A stretch of DNA of 64,000 nucleotides from Variovorax sp. MHTC-1 (GTDB lineage: Bacteria > Pseudomonadota > Gammaproteobacteria > Burkholderiales > Burkholderiaceae_C): the NCBI RefSeq assembly GCF_003984645.1, contig NZ_RWKI01000011.1, forward strand, positions 1 to 64,000. The letters run 5' to 3'. The position numbers and the translations under genes are program-made. Shown one piece after another: positions 38,110 to 46,863 of this stretch. The notes below the pieces were generated by a model. It did no database searches, had not been told where the DNA came from, and worked only from the letters and a program-made list of their open reading frames with translations. Each line of letters starts with the position of its first letter. Positions within the stretch are counted from its first letter, which is position 1.

Positions 38110-39252
38110 TTAGCGCGGCGCGGCCGGCGGTGGCCCGGCCTCGGGCCGCGCTGCGGCCTCGGGCGCTTGCACCGCAGTGCGCAGCGCCTCGTTCAAGGCA
38201 GCCAGCGCGGGCGCCGACGGCGCGCCGGTGGCCGGCGGCGCACGGCCTTCGCGCCAGCGCACCTGGCCGCGCGCGACTTCGAACACCGCCAGCACCTCGT
38301 CGTTGCGTTCGAGCGAGATGCGCCATTCGGGCGTGGCCGCCAACGGCTGTCCGCCGACCGCGGTGATGGCTGCCGATCCCAGCAGCGCATTGAGATCGAG
38401 CGCTTCGGCGCGCGACAGGCTGCGGCTTGCGCCGCCGCGCTGTGCGATCGTGATGCGATTCCATTGCGAAAGCGCCGCGAAGGTGGGCGGCTCCGTCGCC
38501 TCGGTTCGCACGTTCGGAGACGCAGGGCGTGCCGCGCGTGCGGCCCCGGCCGCAGCGCCCGGGGCCGCGGGCCCGGCGGGCGGACTCGCCGGAGGCGCAA
38601 AGCCTTGCTTGGCCGCGGCCTCTTCTTCGCGACGGGTTCGGGCGGCGAGGGAGTCCCGCGGCGCGGGACGTGCCGCCGCGCCGGCCGAAGGTTCCGCCGG
38701 CGCGACGGGCGCAGCCGGGACAGGCGCTGCGGACCGAGCAGCAGGCGCCTCGCGTGTCTCCTTCTTCCTGGATTCGGCTTCATCGGCCTCAGGGCGTGCC
38801 AGTACCGGCGGCGCCGCGGCGGCTGCCGGTGCCTCCAGCACAGGTGAAGCCGGTTCCGATGACGGAACGGGCGCCGATTCGGGCTGCGGCGCAGGCTCGG
38901 TCGGCGCCGGCGGAGCGGACACGGAAGGCGCCTGCGCGGCGACCCTGGCCTCGCCGTCGGGCCGCACGCCCGGCACCGGCTCGCGCTGCCAAAGCACCGT
39001 CACCAGCGTCGCGACCAACACGGTGGCGAAGGCTGCGTTCCAGGGCATGCGCGAGCCATCGCCCAGGCCCACGAGACGCTTCCACCAGGGCAGCGCCTCC
39101 GGCTCCTGCGCGGCGGAAGCCGGCCCTACGGCGTCGTGCGCCCGTTCCAGGATCGCCTTGCGCAGCCGCCAGTGGGGCGTCGCCGCGTGGTCCGGCGCAT
39201 GCGCCAGCGCGCGCCGCAGCGCGTCGTCTTGAAGATCGTCGTTGGCGTTCAT
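38110..39252 (-). CDS. Putative membrane anti-sigma partner, Pro/Ala-rich
   Basis: 380 aa. N-terminal ~70 cytoplasmic residues (possible sigma-binding part), one transmembrane helix (about 69-90, MPWNAAFATVLVATLVTVLW), a ~160-residue Pro/Ala/Glu-rich periplasmic linker with low sequence complexity, and a C-terminal globular domain of ~110 residues (QWNRITIAQR to LEALRTAV-like end). No family name recognised. It overlaps the ECF sigma gene by 4 bp (ATGA), the usual layout for sigma/anti-sigma pairs. The anti-sigma role is inference from topology and context. Confidence 0.7.
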   Translation of the reverse strand: MNANDDLQDDALRRALAHAPDHAATPHWRLRKAILERAHDAVGPASAAQEPEALPWWKRLVGLGDGSRMPWNAAFATVLVATLVTVLWQREPVPGVRPDGEARVAAQAPSVSAPPAPTEPAPQPESAPVPSSEPASPVLEAPAAAAAPPVLARPEADEAESRKKETREAPAARSAAPVPAAPVAPAEPSAGAAARPAPRDSLAARTRREEEAAAKQGFAPPASPPAGPAAPGAAAGAARAARPASPNVRTEATEPPTFAALSQWNRITIAQRGGASRSLSRAEALDLNALLGSAAITAVGGQPLAATPEWRISLERNDEVLAVFEVARGQVRWREGRAPPATGAPSAPALAALNEALRTAVQAPEAAARPEAGPPPAAPR

Positions 39253-39917
39253 GCGCGAAGCTCCAGCACAGACAGGTAGCGCTCCATGCAGCCGCGCAGT
39301 TTCTTCAAGCCGTAGCGCAGCCGGCTGCGAACGGTCTCGAAGCCGACACCCAGCGTGTCGGCCAGCGCTTCCACCGTGAAGCCGTCTTCGTGGTGCAGCA
39401 GGAAGGCGGCGCGCTGTTCGTCCGGCAATTCGTCGAGGCAGGCCAGCAGGCGGCGGCCGGCGGCGCGCCAGAACGCGAGCTCCTCGGCCGAAGGATGCGC
39501 GGCGTCGGATGCGGTGCCGCCGTCGCTCAGTAGGCCGCGGCTGAACAGCTGCGCGGCCTCGAGCCCATCGCCGTCTTCGTCGTGCGCATAGAAGGCCACC
39601 TCGCGGCCGCTCAGGCGCAGCCGGTCCATCGCCAGGTTGTGCGCGATCGTGAAGGCCCAGGTGCGCCAGCTCGCGCCCTGCGGCGAGAAGCTCTCGCGCG
39701 CCGCGATGATGCGCATCCAAGTGTCCTGGAAGACCTCGTCGACCTCGGCCGCGAGCCGCATGCCGAGCAGGCGCCGGACAAAGCGGAACAGCGCGCTCTC
39801 GTGGCGGGCGTAGAGCGTGTCGAAGGCGGCCGCGTCGCCGCCGGCATAGGCGAGCATCAGCTGGTCGTCCGGCATGGTGTCGTGAAGGGCGGGGTTCGCA
39901 GCGGAGGGCGCAAGCAT
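39249..39917 (-). CDS. RNA polymerase ECF-type sigma factor
   Basis: 222 aa. Region 2 with DEVFQDTWMRIIAARESF and WRTWAFTIAHNLAMDRLR, region 4 with LPDEQRAAFLLHHEDGFTVEALADTLGVGFETVRSRLRYG. No region 1 or 3, so an extracytoplasmic-function sigma factor. ATG 39917 has GAGGTGA upstream; Met15 (39875) is an alternative start. Forms an operon with the membrane protein at 38110 and is divergent from the VWA lipoprotein gene, which is the first candidate target. Confidence 0.92.
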   Translation of the reverse strand: MLAPSAANPALHDTMPDDQLMLAYAGGDAAAFDTLYARHESALFRFVRRLLGMRLAAEVDEVFQDTWMRIIAARESFSPQGASWRTWAFTIAHNLAMDRLRLSGREVAFYAHDEDGDGLEAAQLFSRGLLSDGGTASDAAHPSAEELAFWRAAGRRLLACLDELPDEQRAAFLLHHEDGFTVEALADTLGVGFETVRSRLRYGLKKLRGCMERYLSVLELRA

Positions 39918-39987
39918 CGGCAGATTTTCACCTCACGTTCTACGGACTGCGCCGTCGTTCGGGGTTAGCACCCCCTCAAAAAATATC

Positions 39988-40005
39988 GTCGGGACTTAAC
40001 CCGAC
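39988..40005. promoter_or_regulatory. Inverted repeat in the sigma/VWA divergent region
   Basis: Perfect 6-bp inverted repeat GTCGGG-ACTTAA-CCCGAC, centred 57 bp before the VWA lipoprotein start, in a 136-bp region shared with the sigma gene. It could be an operator or part of an ECF promoter. Evidence is the symmetry only. Confidence 0.4.
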
Positions 40006-40053
40006 CGGGTCCGCCCCACCGTATCAGCCTGCATCCACAACCCGGAGCTGCTG

Positions 40054-41586
40054 ATGACCACCCGCCTTTACCTTCTTCGACGCCCGCTCGTCGCACTGCT
40101 GTGCGCCCATCTTCTGTTGAGCGCGTGCGGCGCCACCGAGATCGCACCCGGCGCCGCGCGCTGGCCGGCTCCGGCGCCGCAGCCCGAACCCGCGAACTTC
40201 CCTTCGCCGCAATGGCCGGCGAACGTGATCGCGCGCACCGTGCCGAATTTCGAGGCGCCCTCGGCCACCCATTGCGCGCGGCCGGTGCAGAGCTACGAAA
40301 CGCCGGGGCGCACCGGCCAGCGCGATGAAGCATACACAGGGCACGGTGAAGGTCGCGCTCCCCTCGGCCGCGAAGCCAAGTCGCGGCGCGCGGCTCCGGC
40401 TGAGGCGGCATCCGATGCCGCCGCCGCCATGCCCGCGCCTGCGGCCCCCGCTGCGGGCGCAGCCGGGGAAGCACTGGCCGCCGAAGCCGAGGCACCGCGC
40501 TTCGCGCCGCCGGCGCCCGGCACGCCACCCATTCAACGCCCCCGGCCGCAACAGCAGGTGGTCACCGCCGGCATGGTCGACGACAACGCCGACTTCTCGG
40601 CCTACCTTCAATTCCGCCAGCGCACGCAGGTCGCGCACCGCGCGCGCGACGTGAGCGAGCGCTACCTTCTGCAGGTACGCAACGCTCGCGGGACGGCCGT
40701 GCCCGATGCCGAGGTCGCAGTGCAGGCTGCGAACGGCGCCGCCATGTGGGCCCGCACCGACGCGGCCGGCCGCGCCTGGCTGCATCCCAACGCCTTCGAT
40801 CCCTCGGGCAGCCAGGTGTACGAGGTGGCGGTGCGCAAGTACGGCCAGCAGGGCACGACCTTCCTGCGCCGCGGGCAGAAAAGCGCGGTCGAGCTGGTGC
40901 TGAATACGGCTGCCGTCCCGCAGCGCGCTCGCCTGGATCTGGTCTTCCTGATCGATGCCACGGGTTCGATGGGCGACGAGATCGGCAAGCTCAAGAGCAC
41001 GCTGCACGCCATCGCCAACGAGGTGGCGCAACTGCCGAGCCGGCCCGACACCTGCTTCGGGCTGGTGGCCTACCGCGATCGCGGCGACGCCTTTCTCGTG
41101 CGCCGGCACGACTTCACCAACGACCTCGGCAGTTTCCAATCGGTGCTCGACGCGCTGCAGGCCGCCGCCGGCGGCGACTACCCCGAGGCGATGAACGAGG
41201 CGCTGCACGAGACGGTGCACCGGCTGAGCTGGCGCGGCACCGACGCGACCCGGCTGGTGGTGCTCTTGGCCGACGCGCCGCCGCACCTGGACTACGGCGG
41301 TCCGCAATACGACGACGACATGATGGCCGCACTCGGCAAGGGCATCAAGGTGTTCAGCGTGGGCGCGAGCGGGCTCGACAAGCAGGGGGAGTACGTGCAG
41401 CGCCAGATCGCGCAGTTCACCGGAGGGCGCTTCGTATTCCTAACCTACAGGGAGGCAAGCAACCCCGCCAGCGGGCCCGGCCGCGAGACGGTGCACGACG
41501 TGAACAACTATTCGGTGCAGACGCTGGACCGGCTGATCGTGCGGCTCGTGACGGAGGAACTGGCGAAACTCCCGAAGGCCGGCTGA
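40054..41586 (+). CDS. von Willebrand factor type A domain lipoprotein
   Basis: 510 aa. Signal peptide with lipobox LLSAC (Cys25), so a lipoprotein. Pro/Ala-rich stalk (about 40-170), an Ig-like/carboxypeptidase-regulatory-like segment (VPDAEVAVQAANGAAMWART), then a VWA domain (about 292-500) with a MIDAS-like DATGSMGDE starting at Asp301; Thr replaces the first Ser of DxSxS, as in many bacterial VWA proteins. Likely binds protein partners with a divalent metal at the cell envelope. Regulated perhaps by the divergent ECF sigma factor. Substrate unknown. Confidence 0.85.
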   Translation: MTTRLYLLRRPLVALLCAHLLLSACGATEIAPGAARWPAPAPQPEPANFPSPQWPANVIARTVPNFEAPSATHCARPVQSYETPGRTGQRDEAYTGHGEGRAPLGREAKSRRAAPAEAASDAAAAMPAPAAPAAGAAGEALAAEAEAPRFAPPAPGTPPIQRPRPQQQVVTAGMVDDNADFSAYLQFRQRTQVAHRARDVSERYLLQVRNARGTAVPDAEVAVQAANGAAMWARTDAAGRAWLHPNAFDPSGSQVYEVAVRKYGQQGTTFLRRGQKSAVELVLNTAAVPQRARLDLVFLIDATGSMGDEIGKLKSTLHAIANEVAQLPSRPDTCFGLVAYRDRGDAFLVRRHDFTNDLGSFQSVLDALQAAAGGDYPEAMNEALHETVHRLSWRGTDATRLVVLLADAPPHLDYGGPQYDDDMMAALGKGIKVFSVGASGLDKQGEYVQRQIAQFTGGRFVFLTYREASNPASGPGRETVHDVNNYSVQTLDRLIVRLVTEELAKLPKAG

Positions 41587-41602
41587 ACGCCGCGGAGCCG
41601 GC

Positions 41603-41608
41603 TATAAT
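41603..41608 (+). promoter_or_regulatory. -10 element of the tRNA-Met promoter
   Basis: A perfect TATAAT 9 nt before the mature tRNA 5' end, followed by a GC-rich discriminator (CTCGGGCTC), as expected for a stringently controlled stable-RNA promoter. The -35 region is weak (within GGCTGAAC) and was not assigned. Confidence 0.65.
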
Positions 41609-41617
41609 CTCGGGCTC

Positions 41618-41694
41618 GGCTCTTTAGCTCAGTCGGTTAGAGCGATGGAATCATAATCCACAGGTCCGCGGTTCGAGTCCGTGAAGAGCCACCA
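41618..41694 (+). tRNA. tRNA-Met (anticodon CAT)
   Basis: 77 nt including encoded CCA. Acceptor GGCTCTT pairs with AAGAGCC; D stem GCTC/GAGC; anticodon loop ATCATAA gives CAT; T arm CGCGG-TTCGAGT-CCGTG. The top anticodon-stem pair is A-C, a mismatch. The first acceptor pair G-C rules out the usual C1-A72 initiator type. An Ile2 tRNA with lysidine-modified CAT cannot be fully excluded, but overall resemblance favours elongator tRNA-Met. Confidence 0.88.
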
Positions 41695-41706
41695 AGTACA
41701 GCAAGG

Positions 41707-41741
41707 AAAGCCCGCTACCGCATCGGTAGCGGGCTTTTTTT
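41707..41741 (+). terminator. Intrinsic terminator after tRNA-Met
   Basis: 12-bp perfect stem AAGCCCGCTACC (41708-41719) / GGTAGCGGGCTT (41725-41736), loop GCATC, then a seven-T run. It ends the tRNA-Met transcript and isolates the downstream small gene. Confidence 0.92.
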
Positions 41742-41811
41742 CATTGCCTTGCCAAGTGCCGCGCGCGAGCCTACAAAGTCAGGCCGCACACCGCCTACCG
41801 AGGAGTCGCCA

Positions 41812-41994
41812 ATGCCCGACGATCTGAGCCATTTCAAGCCGCTGGACCCCGGCCGGATCAATGCCCTCGACCCCATCGAGCTGCAGTACTGGTGCCAGCA
41901 GCTTCGTTGCAGCGAGGCCGAGCTGCAGGATGCGCTCTCCAAGGTGGGCGACCACGTGACCGCGGTGCGCGATCGACTGGCATCGCGCGAATAG
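41812..41994 (+). CDS. DUF3606-like small protein
   Basis: 60 aa from ATG at 41812, preceded by GAGGAG at good spacing. The pattern ELQYWCQQLRCSEAELQDALSKVG matches small soluble DUF3606 proteins, which recur in Burkholderiales and rhizobia and have no known function. No membrane or secretion signal. Isolated after the tRNA-Met terminator. Confidence 0.78.
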   Translation: MPDDLSHFKPLDPGRINALDPIELQYWCQQLRCSEAELQDALSKVGDHVTAVRDRLASRE

Positions 41995-42002
41995 CGGCGC
42001 CC

Positions 42003-42212
42003 CTAGTTCTTGGGGCGCCAGGCGCTGAGGAATTCGGACGTCTTGTCGTTGTGCTGCCGCGCTGCAACGGCAGGGGCGGACGAAGACGGCGAGGTCGAAG
42101 CATTGCTGTCCCGAGGCTGCGCCGCGGGCGCCCCGCTGCCCTCGCAGCCTGCCATGCACAGCATCAGCGTCGCCAGGCCGGCGACCGCTATCCACGGTGT
42201 CTTCACAGTCAT
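42003..42212 (-). CDS. Small lipoprotein
   Basis: 69 aa with a short signal peptide and lipobox LCMAGC (Cys at 23), followed by a Ser/Ala-rich tail ending AWRPKN. GGGGG just upstream of the ATG may serve as the ribosome site. No family recognised. Lies 8 bp from the DUF3606-like gene, convergent. Confidence 0.6.
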   Translation of the reverse strand: MTVKTPWIAVAGLATLMLCMAGCEGSGAPAAQPRDSNASTSPSSSAPAVAARQHNDKTSEFLSAWRPKN

Positions 42213-42355
42213 TTCCCCCGGTTTCGCCGATCCCGATGGCGGGTTCGACGACGGTGATGCTAACTGCTTTTGAAAACCAAAGCTCTAGTCGCCAATGGAA
42301 AAGTCAGCATCAAGTACTACTTTTTTCACTGTGCACTGCCTGATCAGTAAATAAA

Positions 42356-42556
42356 ATGCACTACATGAAATCCACCGACCGAGATGCTCCGGACGAGCCC
42401 GAGGACGAGTCCGACTACTCCTCCCTCGCGCCGCTCAACCGCGCGCATCTGACGCACGAGCCGGCTCGCCGCATCCCGACGTGGGCCGGCTTCGCGGGCG
42501 CTGTCGCGCTGGGCATGGTGGTGGTCGAGGCGCTTCGGCGCCTCATGGGTCACTGA
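42356..42556 (+). CDS. Small single-span membrane protein
   Basis: 66 aa; Met4 (42365) is an equally likely start because neither ATG has a clear ribosome site. Acidic, Asp/Glu-rich N-terminus and one transmembrane helix (about 43-61, WAGFAGAVALGMVVVEAL) with a positive C-terminus. No family recognised. Its end overlaps the glycosyltransferase gene tail to tail by 7 bp. The 143 bp upstream are unusually AT-rich for this window and probably hold the divergent promoters. Confidence 0.45.
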   Translation: MHYMKSTDRDAPDEPEDESDYSSLAPLNRAHLTHEPARRIPTWAGFAGAVALGMVVVEALRRLMGH

Positions 42557-43761
42557 GCGTCTCGCGCCAGTCCCGGTATCGATTCTTCAGCGCCAGCCGG
42601 CGCCTCGGCGCGCGCCAGGATGCCCTGCAGAATTCCCGGCAGCTCGAACACCGCCCGGTTCCGTACCTTGTAGGTCGCGGCGCGGTAGCGCTCCAGGTCG
42701 CGGACCAGTTCATCCACTGCGCCAGGCACCTTGGCATAGCTCGAGCGCACCAGGCCCACGCCCTGCTCGCGCACCCATTCGGCGTTGTAGCGCTCCTGCG
42801 GCAGTGTCCAGCTGTTGCACACGACGATCACCGGCAGGTGAAGCTGCACCGCCTCGCTGACGCTGCCCGGGCCTGGCTTGCCGATGAAGAAGTCGGCCAG
42901 CTGCATGTAGCGGGCGACGTCGGGCGTGAAGCCCAGCACCAGCCGCGGCGCCCGCGCCGGTTGTGCGCGCAAGGCCTTGGCGAGCGCCTCGTTGTGGCCG
43001 CAGGCCAGGATGAGCTGGGTGTCGGGCAGCCGCTTCGCGATGCCGAGCATGGCCTTGGAGCCTTGCCCGCCGAAAAGCACCAGGCCGGTCGGGCGCTTCG
43101 GATCGAGTCCCAGGCGCTCCCGTTCGGCCCCCTGGTCGATGGGCTGCGTTTGGTAGAAGGCCGAGCGGATCATCATTCCCGAGGTCGCGTGGATGCGCTC
43201 GTCGGCGTAGCCTGCTTCGCGCGCCTGCTGCACGGCGCGCTCCGAGCCGCAGACGAAGTGCTGATCCTGCCCCTTCTCGATCCAGAAGTGCGGCGGGTGA
43301 TCGGCCAGGTCGGTCAGCACCGTCACGTAGGGCACGCCCGGCAATGCCGAGGCGACCGACTCGTAGAGCGCTCGGTTGAAATTCGGAATCAGCGACACCA
43401 CCATGTCGGGTTCGGTCGCCAGCCAGTGCTGCTGCAGCGGGCGCAGCAGCTTCGGCTTGGCCCAGCGGATCACGGCCTGCAGCACCTTGAGCTCGTGCGT
43501 GAGCCCGAGGGTCCAGCCGCGGGCCAGCCGCTTGTTGTAGACGTCCTCCGGATCCATGCCGGTCAGCTTGCGGAAGCTGTCCTTCGGATCGAGCACTTCG
43601 CGCAGATTGACCAGCCGCACGGTCCACGGCAAGCCCTCGCGCCGGATGGCCGCTTCGAGCGCCAGCGCGGAGGCACGGTGCCCGCCGCCGGCGTCGAAGT
43701 AGACGAGATCGACGGTTCGCTGGGCCTGAAGGCGCGGAGAAGGCGACACCGCGCACGTCAT
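42550..43761 (-). CDS. MGDG-synthase-like (GT28-type) glycosyltransferase
   Basis: 403 aa from ATG at 43761. N-terminal domain begins VDLVYFDAGGGHRASALAL, as in monogalactosyldiacylglycerol synthases and MurG-related enzymes, and the C-terminal domain has LVLFGGQGSKAML and FFIGKPGPGSVSEAV, the UDP-sugar pocket. It likely moves a sugar onto a lipid such as diacylglycerol at the inner membrane. ATG overlaps the stop of the upstream phosphoesterase (ATGA). The pairing suggests the phosphoesterase supplies the lipid acceptor. Sugar and acceptor are inference. Confidence 0.82.
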   Translation of the reverse strand: MTCAVSPSPRLQAQRTVDLVYFDAGGGHRASALALEAAIRREGLPWTVRLVNLREVLDPKDSFRKLTGMDPEDVYNKRLARGWTLGLTHELKVLQAVIRWAKPKLLRPLQQHWLATEPDMVVSLIPNFNRALYESVASALPGVPYVTVLTDLADHPPHFWIEKGQDQHFVCGSERAVQQAREAGYADERIHATSGMMIRSAFYQTQPIDQGAERERLGLDPKRPTGLVLFGGQGSKAMLGIAKRLPDTQLILACGHNEALAKALRAQPARAPRLVLGFTPDVARYMQLADFFIGKPGPGSVSEAVQLHLPVIVVCNSWTLPQERYNAEWVREQGVGLVRSSYAKVPGAVDELVRDLERYRAATYKVRNRAVFELPGILQGILARAEAPAGAEESIPGLARDAQ

Positions 43762-44636
43762 GCGTGCGCCGGTTCGCGCCGGGAAGCGGCCCGCCCGGCA
43801 CGTGTGGCGGCCGGCATGTGCTCTGTCCAGTGCAGGATCTCGAGCCGGCCGTCGGCATGCTCGGCCAGCGCCGTCAGGCTCTCGACCCAATCGCCGTCGT
43901 TGGCGTAGAGGATGCCGTCGATGTCGCGCAGCTCGGCATGGTGGATATGGCCGCAGACCACGCCTTGCACGCCGCGCTTGCGGGCCTCGCGAGCCACCGC
44001 GCTCTCGAAATCACCGACATAGCTGACCGCACGCTTGACCTTCTGCTTCAGGTACTTGGACAGCGACCAATAGGGCAGCCCCAGGCGCGCACGCAGCGAG
44101 TTGAGATGCCGGTTCAGCTTGAGCGTGAATTCGTAGAGCGAGTCGCCGACGTGGGCCAGCCACTTCGCGCACTGGATCACGCCGTCGAACAGGTCGCCGT
44201 GCATGACCCAGAGCTTGCGGCCGTCTGCGGTCTCGTGGATCCATTCGTCGGCCACGTCGATGCCACCGAAGTTGTGATGCAGGTACTTGCGCGCGAACTC
44301 GTCATGATTGCCGGGGATGAAGATCACGCGCGTGCCCTTGCGCGCCTTGCGCAGGAGCTTCTGGATCACGTCGTTGTGCGGCTGCGGCCAGTACCAATGG
44401 CGACGCAGCTGCCAGCCGTCGATGATGTCGCCGACCAGGAACAGGGTCTCGCACTCGGTGTGCTTCAGGAAGTCGAGCAGCGCCTTCGCCTGGCAGCCGG
44501 GCGTGCCCAGGTGCAGGTCGGAGATCCAGAGGGTCCGGTAGCGCTGGGGAGGGCGCGAGCTTTCTTCGTCTTCCGCGAGGGAGGACAGGTCGGCCGTGTT
44601 GCGCCATGCACGAAGAAAAGCCTCATCGCGTTGCAT
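43758..44636 (-). CDS. PlcP/UDP-2,3-diacylglucosamine diphosphatase-family metallophosphoesterase
   Basis: 292 aa calcineurin-like phosphoesterase. Metal ligands are seen in DLH (40-42), GDIID (69-73), GNHD (109-112), an MHGD segment and a late CGHIHH. Databases usually call this group UDP-2,3-diacylglucosamine diphosphatase, but it differs from LpxH (longer, ISDLHLGT-GCQAKALLDFL), and rhizobial members of this group are the phospholipase C PlcP, which releases diacylglycerol under phosphate starvation. Coupled by 4 bp to a glycolipid-type glycosyltransferase, which favours the PlcP reading. Possible PhoB half-site upstream. Confidence 0.83.
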   Translation of the reverse strand: MQRDEAFLRAWRNTADLSSLAEDEESSRPPQRYRTLWISDLHLGTPGCQAKALLDFLKHTECETLFLVGDIIDGWQLRRHWYWPQPHNDVIQKLLRKARKGTRVIFIPGNHDEFARKYLHHNFGGIDVADEWIHETADGRKLWVMHGDLFDGVIQCAKWLAHVGDSLYEFTLKLNRHLNSLRARLGLPYWSLSKYLKQKVKRAVSYVGDFESAVAREARKRGVQGVVCGHIHHAELRDIDGILYANDGDWVESLTALAEHADGRLEILHWTEHMPAATRAGRAASRREPAHA

Positions 44637-44682
44637 GGGTCGTCATCGTCGCCAAGGCGGATGACGGCGCCGTGGCGGCGCG

Positions 44683-44728
44683 GTGAAGCTTCAATGACAG
44701 TGCAAAAAAGCCGCAGCTGCGCTGTCAT
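44683..44728 (-). promoter_or_regulatory. Possible Pho-box-like site / inverted repeat upstream of the phosphoesterase gene
   Basis: On the minus strand a perfect CTGTCAT (44700-44694) is followed 4 nt later by a weak GCTTCAC half-site, and CCGTCAT recurs three 11-bp turns downstream (44667-44661). A second CTGTCAT lies on the plus strand at 44722-44728, making a 7-bp inverted repeat that spans the dmeF stop codon. It may bind PhoB, or may only be the stem of a dmeF 3' hairpin. Confidence 0.35.
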
Positions 44729-45678
44729 CCAGCCTGGCAGCGATGGATTTCGATGGTCGAATGCCTGATCTCTTCGTGCATCGAGAAGGTCGCACGAACG
44801 TCATCGGGCGAGAGCGTTGACGAATGCGTGACAACGCTGAGCGCGCAGGCGTAAGCGCCCTGGCCGACGCGCCACACATGCAGATCGGCCACGCGCGTTT
44901 CCGAATCCGCGAGCCCCTGCTCCACGCCTTCGCGAATCTCTTCGACCACCGGATGGTCCATCTCGCGGTCGAGCAGCACCTTGCCGGTGTCGATCAACAG
45001 GCCCCGCGCCCAGCTCGCGACCAGCACGGCGCCGACGATGCCCATCAGCGGATCGAGCCAAGCCCAGCCGTAAAGCCAGCCGCCGGCGAGCGCGACGATG
45101 GCGAGCACCGAGGTCGCGGCGTCGGCCACGACGTGCAGGTAGGCCGAGCGCAGGTTCAGGTCGTGGCCATGGTCATGGCCGGGCGCGTGGTCGTGGTCGT
45201 GGTGGGCATGCCCGTGGTGCTGATGCGCCCCGCCGAGCAGCCGTGCGCACAGCAGATTGACCATCAGCCCGAGCGCTGCCACGACGATCGCTTCCTTGTA
45301 GTGGATCGCGGTCGGCGCCCACAGCCGCTCCAGCGAGCCCACGACCATCAACGCAGCGACGCCGAGCAGGAACAGCGCGCTCGCGAAGCCGCCCAGCACT
45401 TCGATCTTCCAGGTGCCGAAGGCGAAGCGGCGGTCGCCGGCATAGCGCCGGGCGGCTGCATAGGCAAAGGCGCTGAGGCCGATGGCCACCGCGTGCGAAC
45501 TCATGTGCCAGCCGTCCGCCAGGAGCGCCATCGAGTTGAACCACCAGCCAGCACCGATTTCCAGCAGCATGGCGGCGGCCGTGATCCACATCACGAGCCG
45601 CGTGCTGCGTTCGGCGGCGTGGCTGTCGCCCTGGAACCGGTGTTCGTGCTGCCACCCGCTGAGATCGTGCGTGTGCAT
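44725..45678 (-). CDS. dmeF: DmeF-type CDF cation efflux protein
   Basis: 317 aa from ATG at 45678, with GAGGAG upstream. Starts MHTHDLSGWQHEH, the characteristic opening of DmeF Co(II)/Ni(II) exporters. Six membrane segments with metal site residues in LLADGWHM and VVADAATS (second and fifth helices), a His-rich loop (HQHHGHAHHDHDH) and a cytoplasmic C-terminal domain. Antiports divalent cations against protons. It lies 14 bp after ruvB and may be read from it. No DmeR regulator is next to it. Confidence 0.9.
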   Translation of the reverse strand: MHTHDLSGWQHEHRFQGDSHAAERSTRLVMWITAAAMLLEIGAGWWFNSMALLADGWHMSSHAVAIGLSAFAYAAARRYAGDRRFAFGTWKIEVLGGFASALFLLGVAALMVVGSLERLWAPTAIHYKEAIVVAALGLMVNLLCARLLGGAHQHHGHAHHDHDHAPGHDHGHDLNLRSAYLHVVADAATSVLAIVALAGGWLYGWAWLDPLMGIVGAVLVASWARGLLIDTGKVLLDREMDHPVVEEIREGVEQGLADSETRVADLHVWRVGQGAYACALSVVTHSSTLSPDDVRATFSMHEEIRHSTIEIHRCQAG

Positions 45679-45692
45679 GAAAAAAAGACTCC

Positions 45693-46748
<1,056 letters not shown>

Positions 46749-46863
46749 GGGCGGTAGGCTGAAGGGACAGTTTAGTCGGCCGAACGGCCATCCGAGGGCA
46801 GATCGCCGTCCTCCGACGCGGGCCCCTCGTGCAGAATGCGCGACCGAGGAGGGTACGAGAAGG

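Noticed and set aside
39991..40025. ECF-type promoter GGGACTT ... CGTATC in front of the VWA lipoprotein gene
   Set aside because: The gap between the two boxes is about 23 nt, longer than the 16-18 nt expected, so it is kept only as an inverted repeat of unknown role.
42260..42360. AT-rich stretch as a replication origin or horizontally acquired element
   Set aside because: Only about 100 bp long, no DnaA-box cluster, and it fits a plain divergent promoter region between two small genes.
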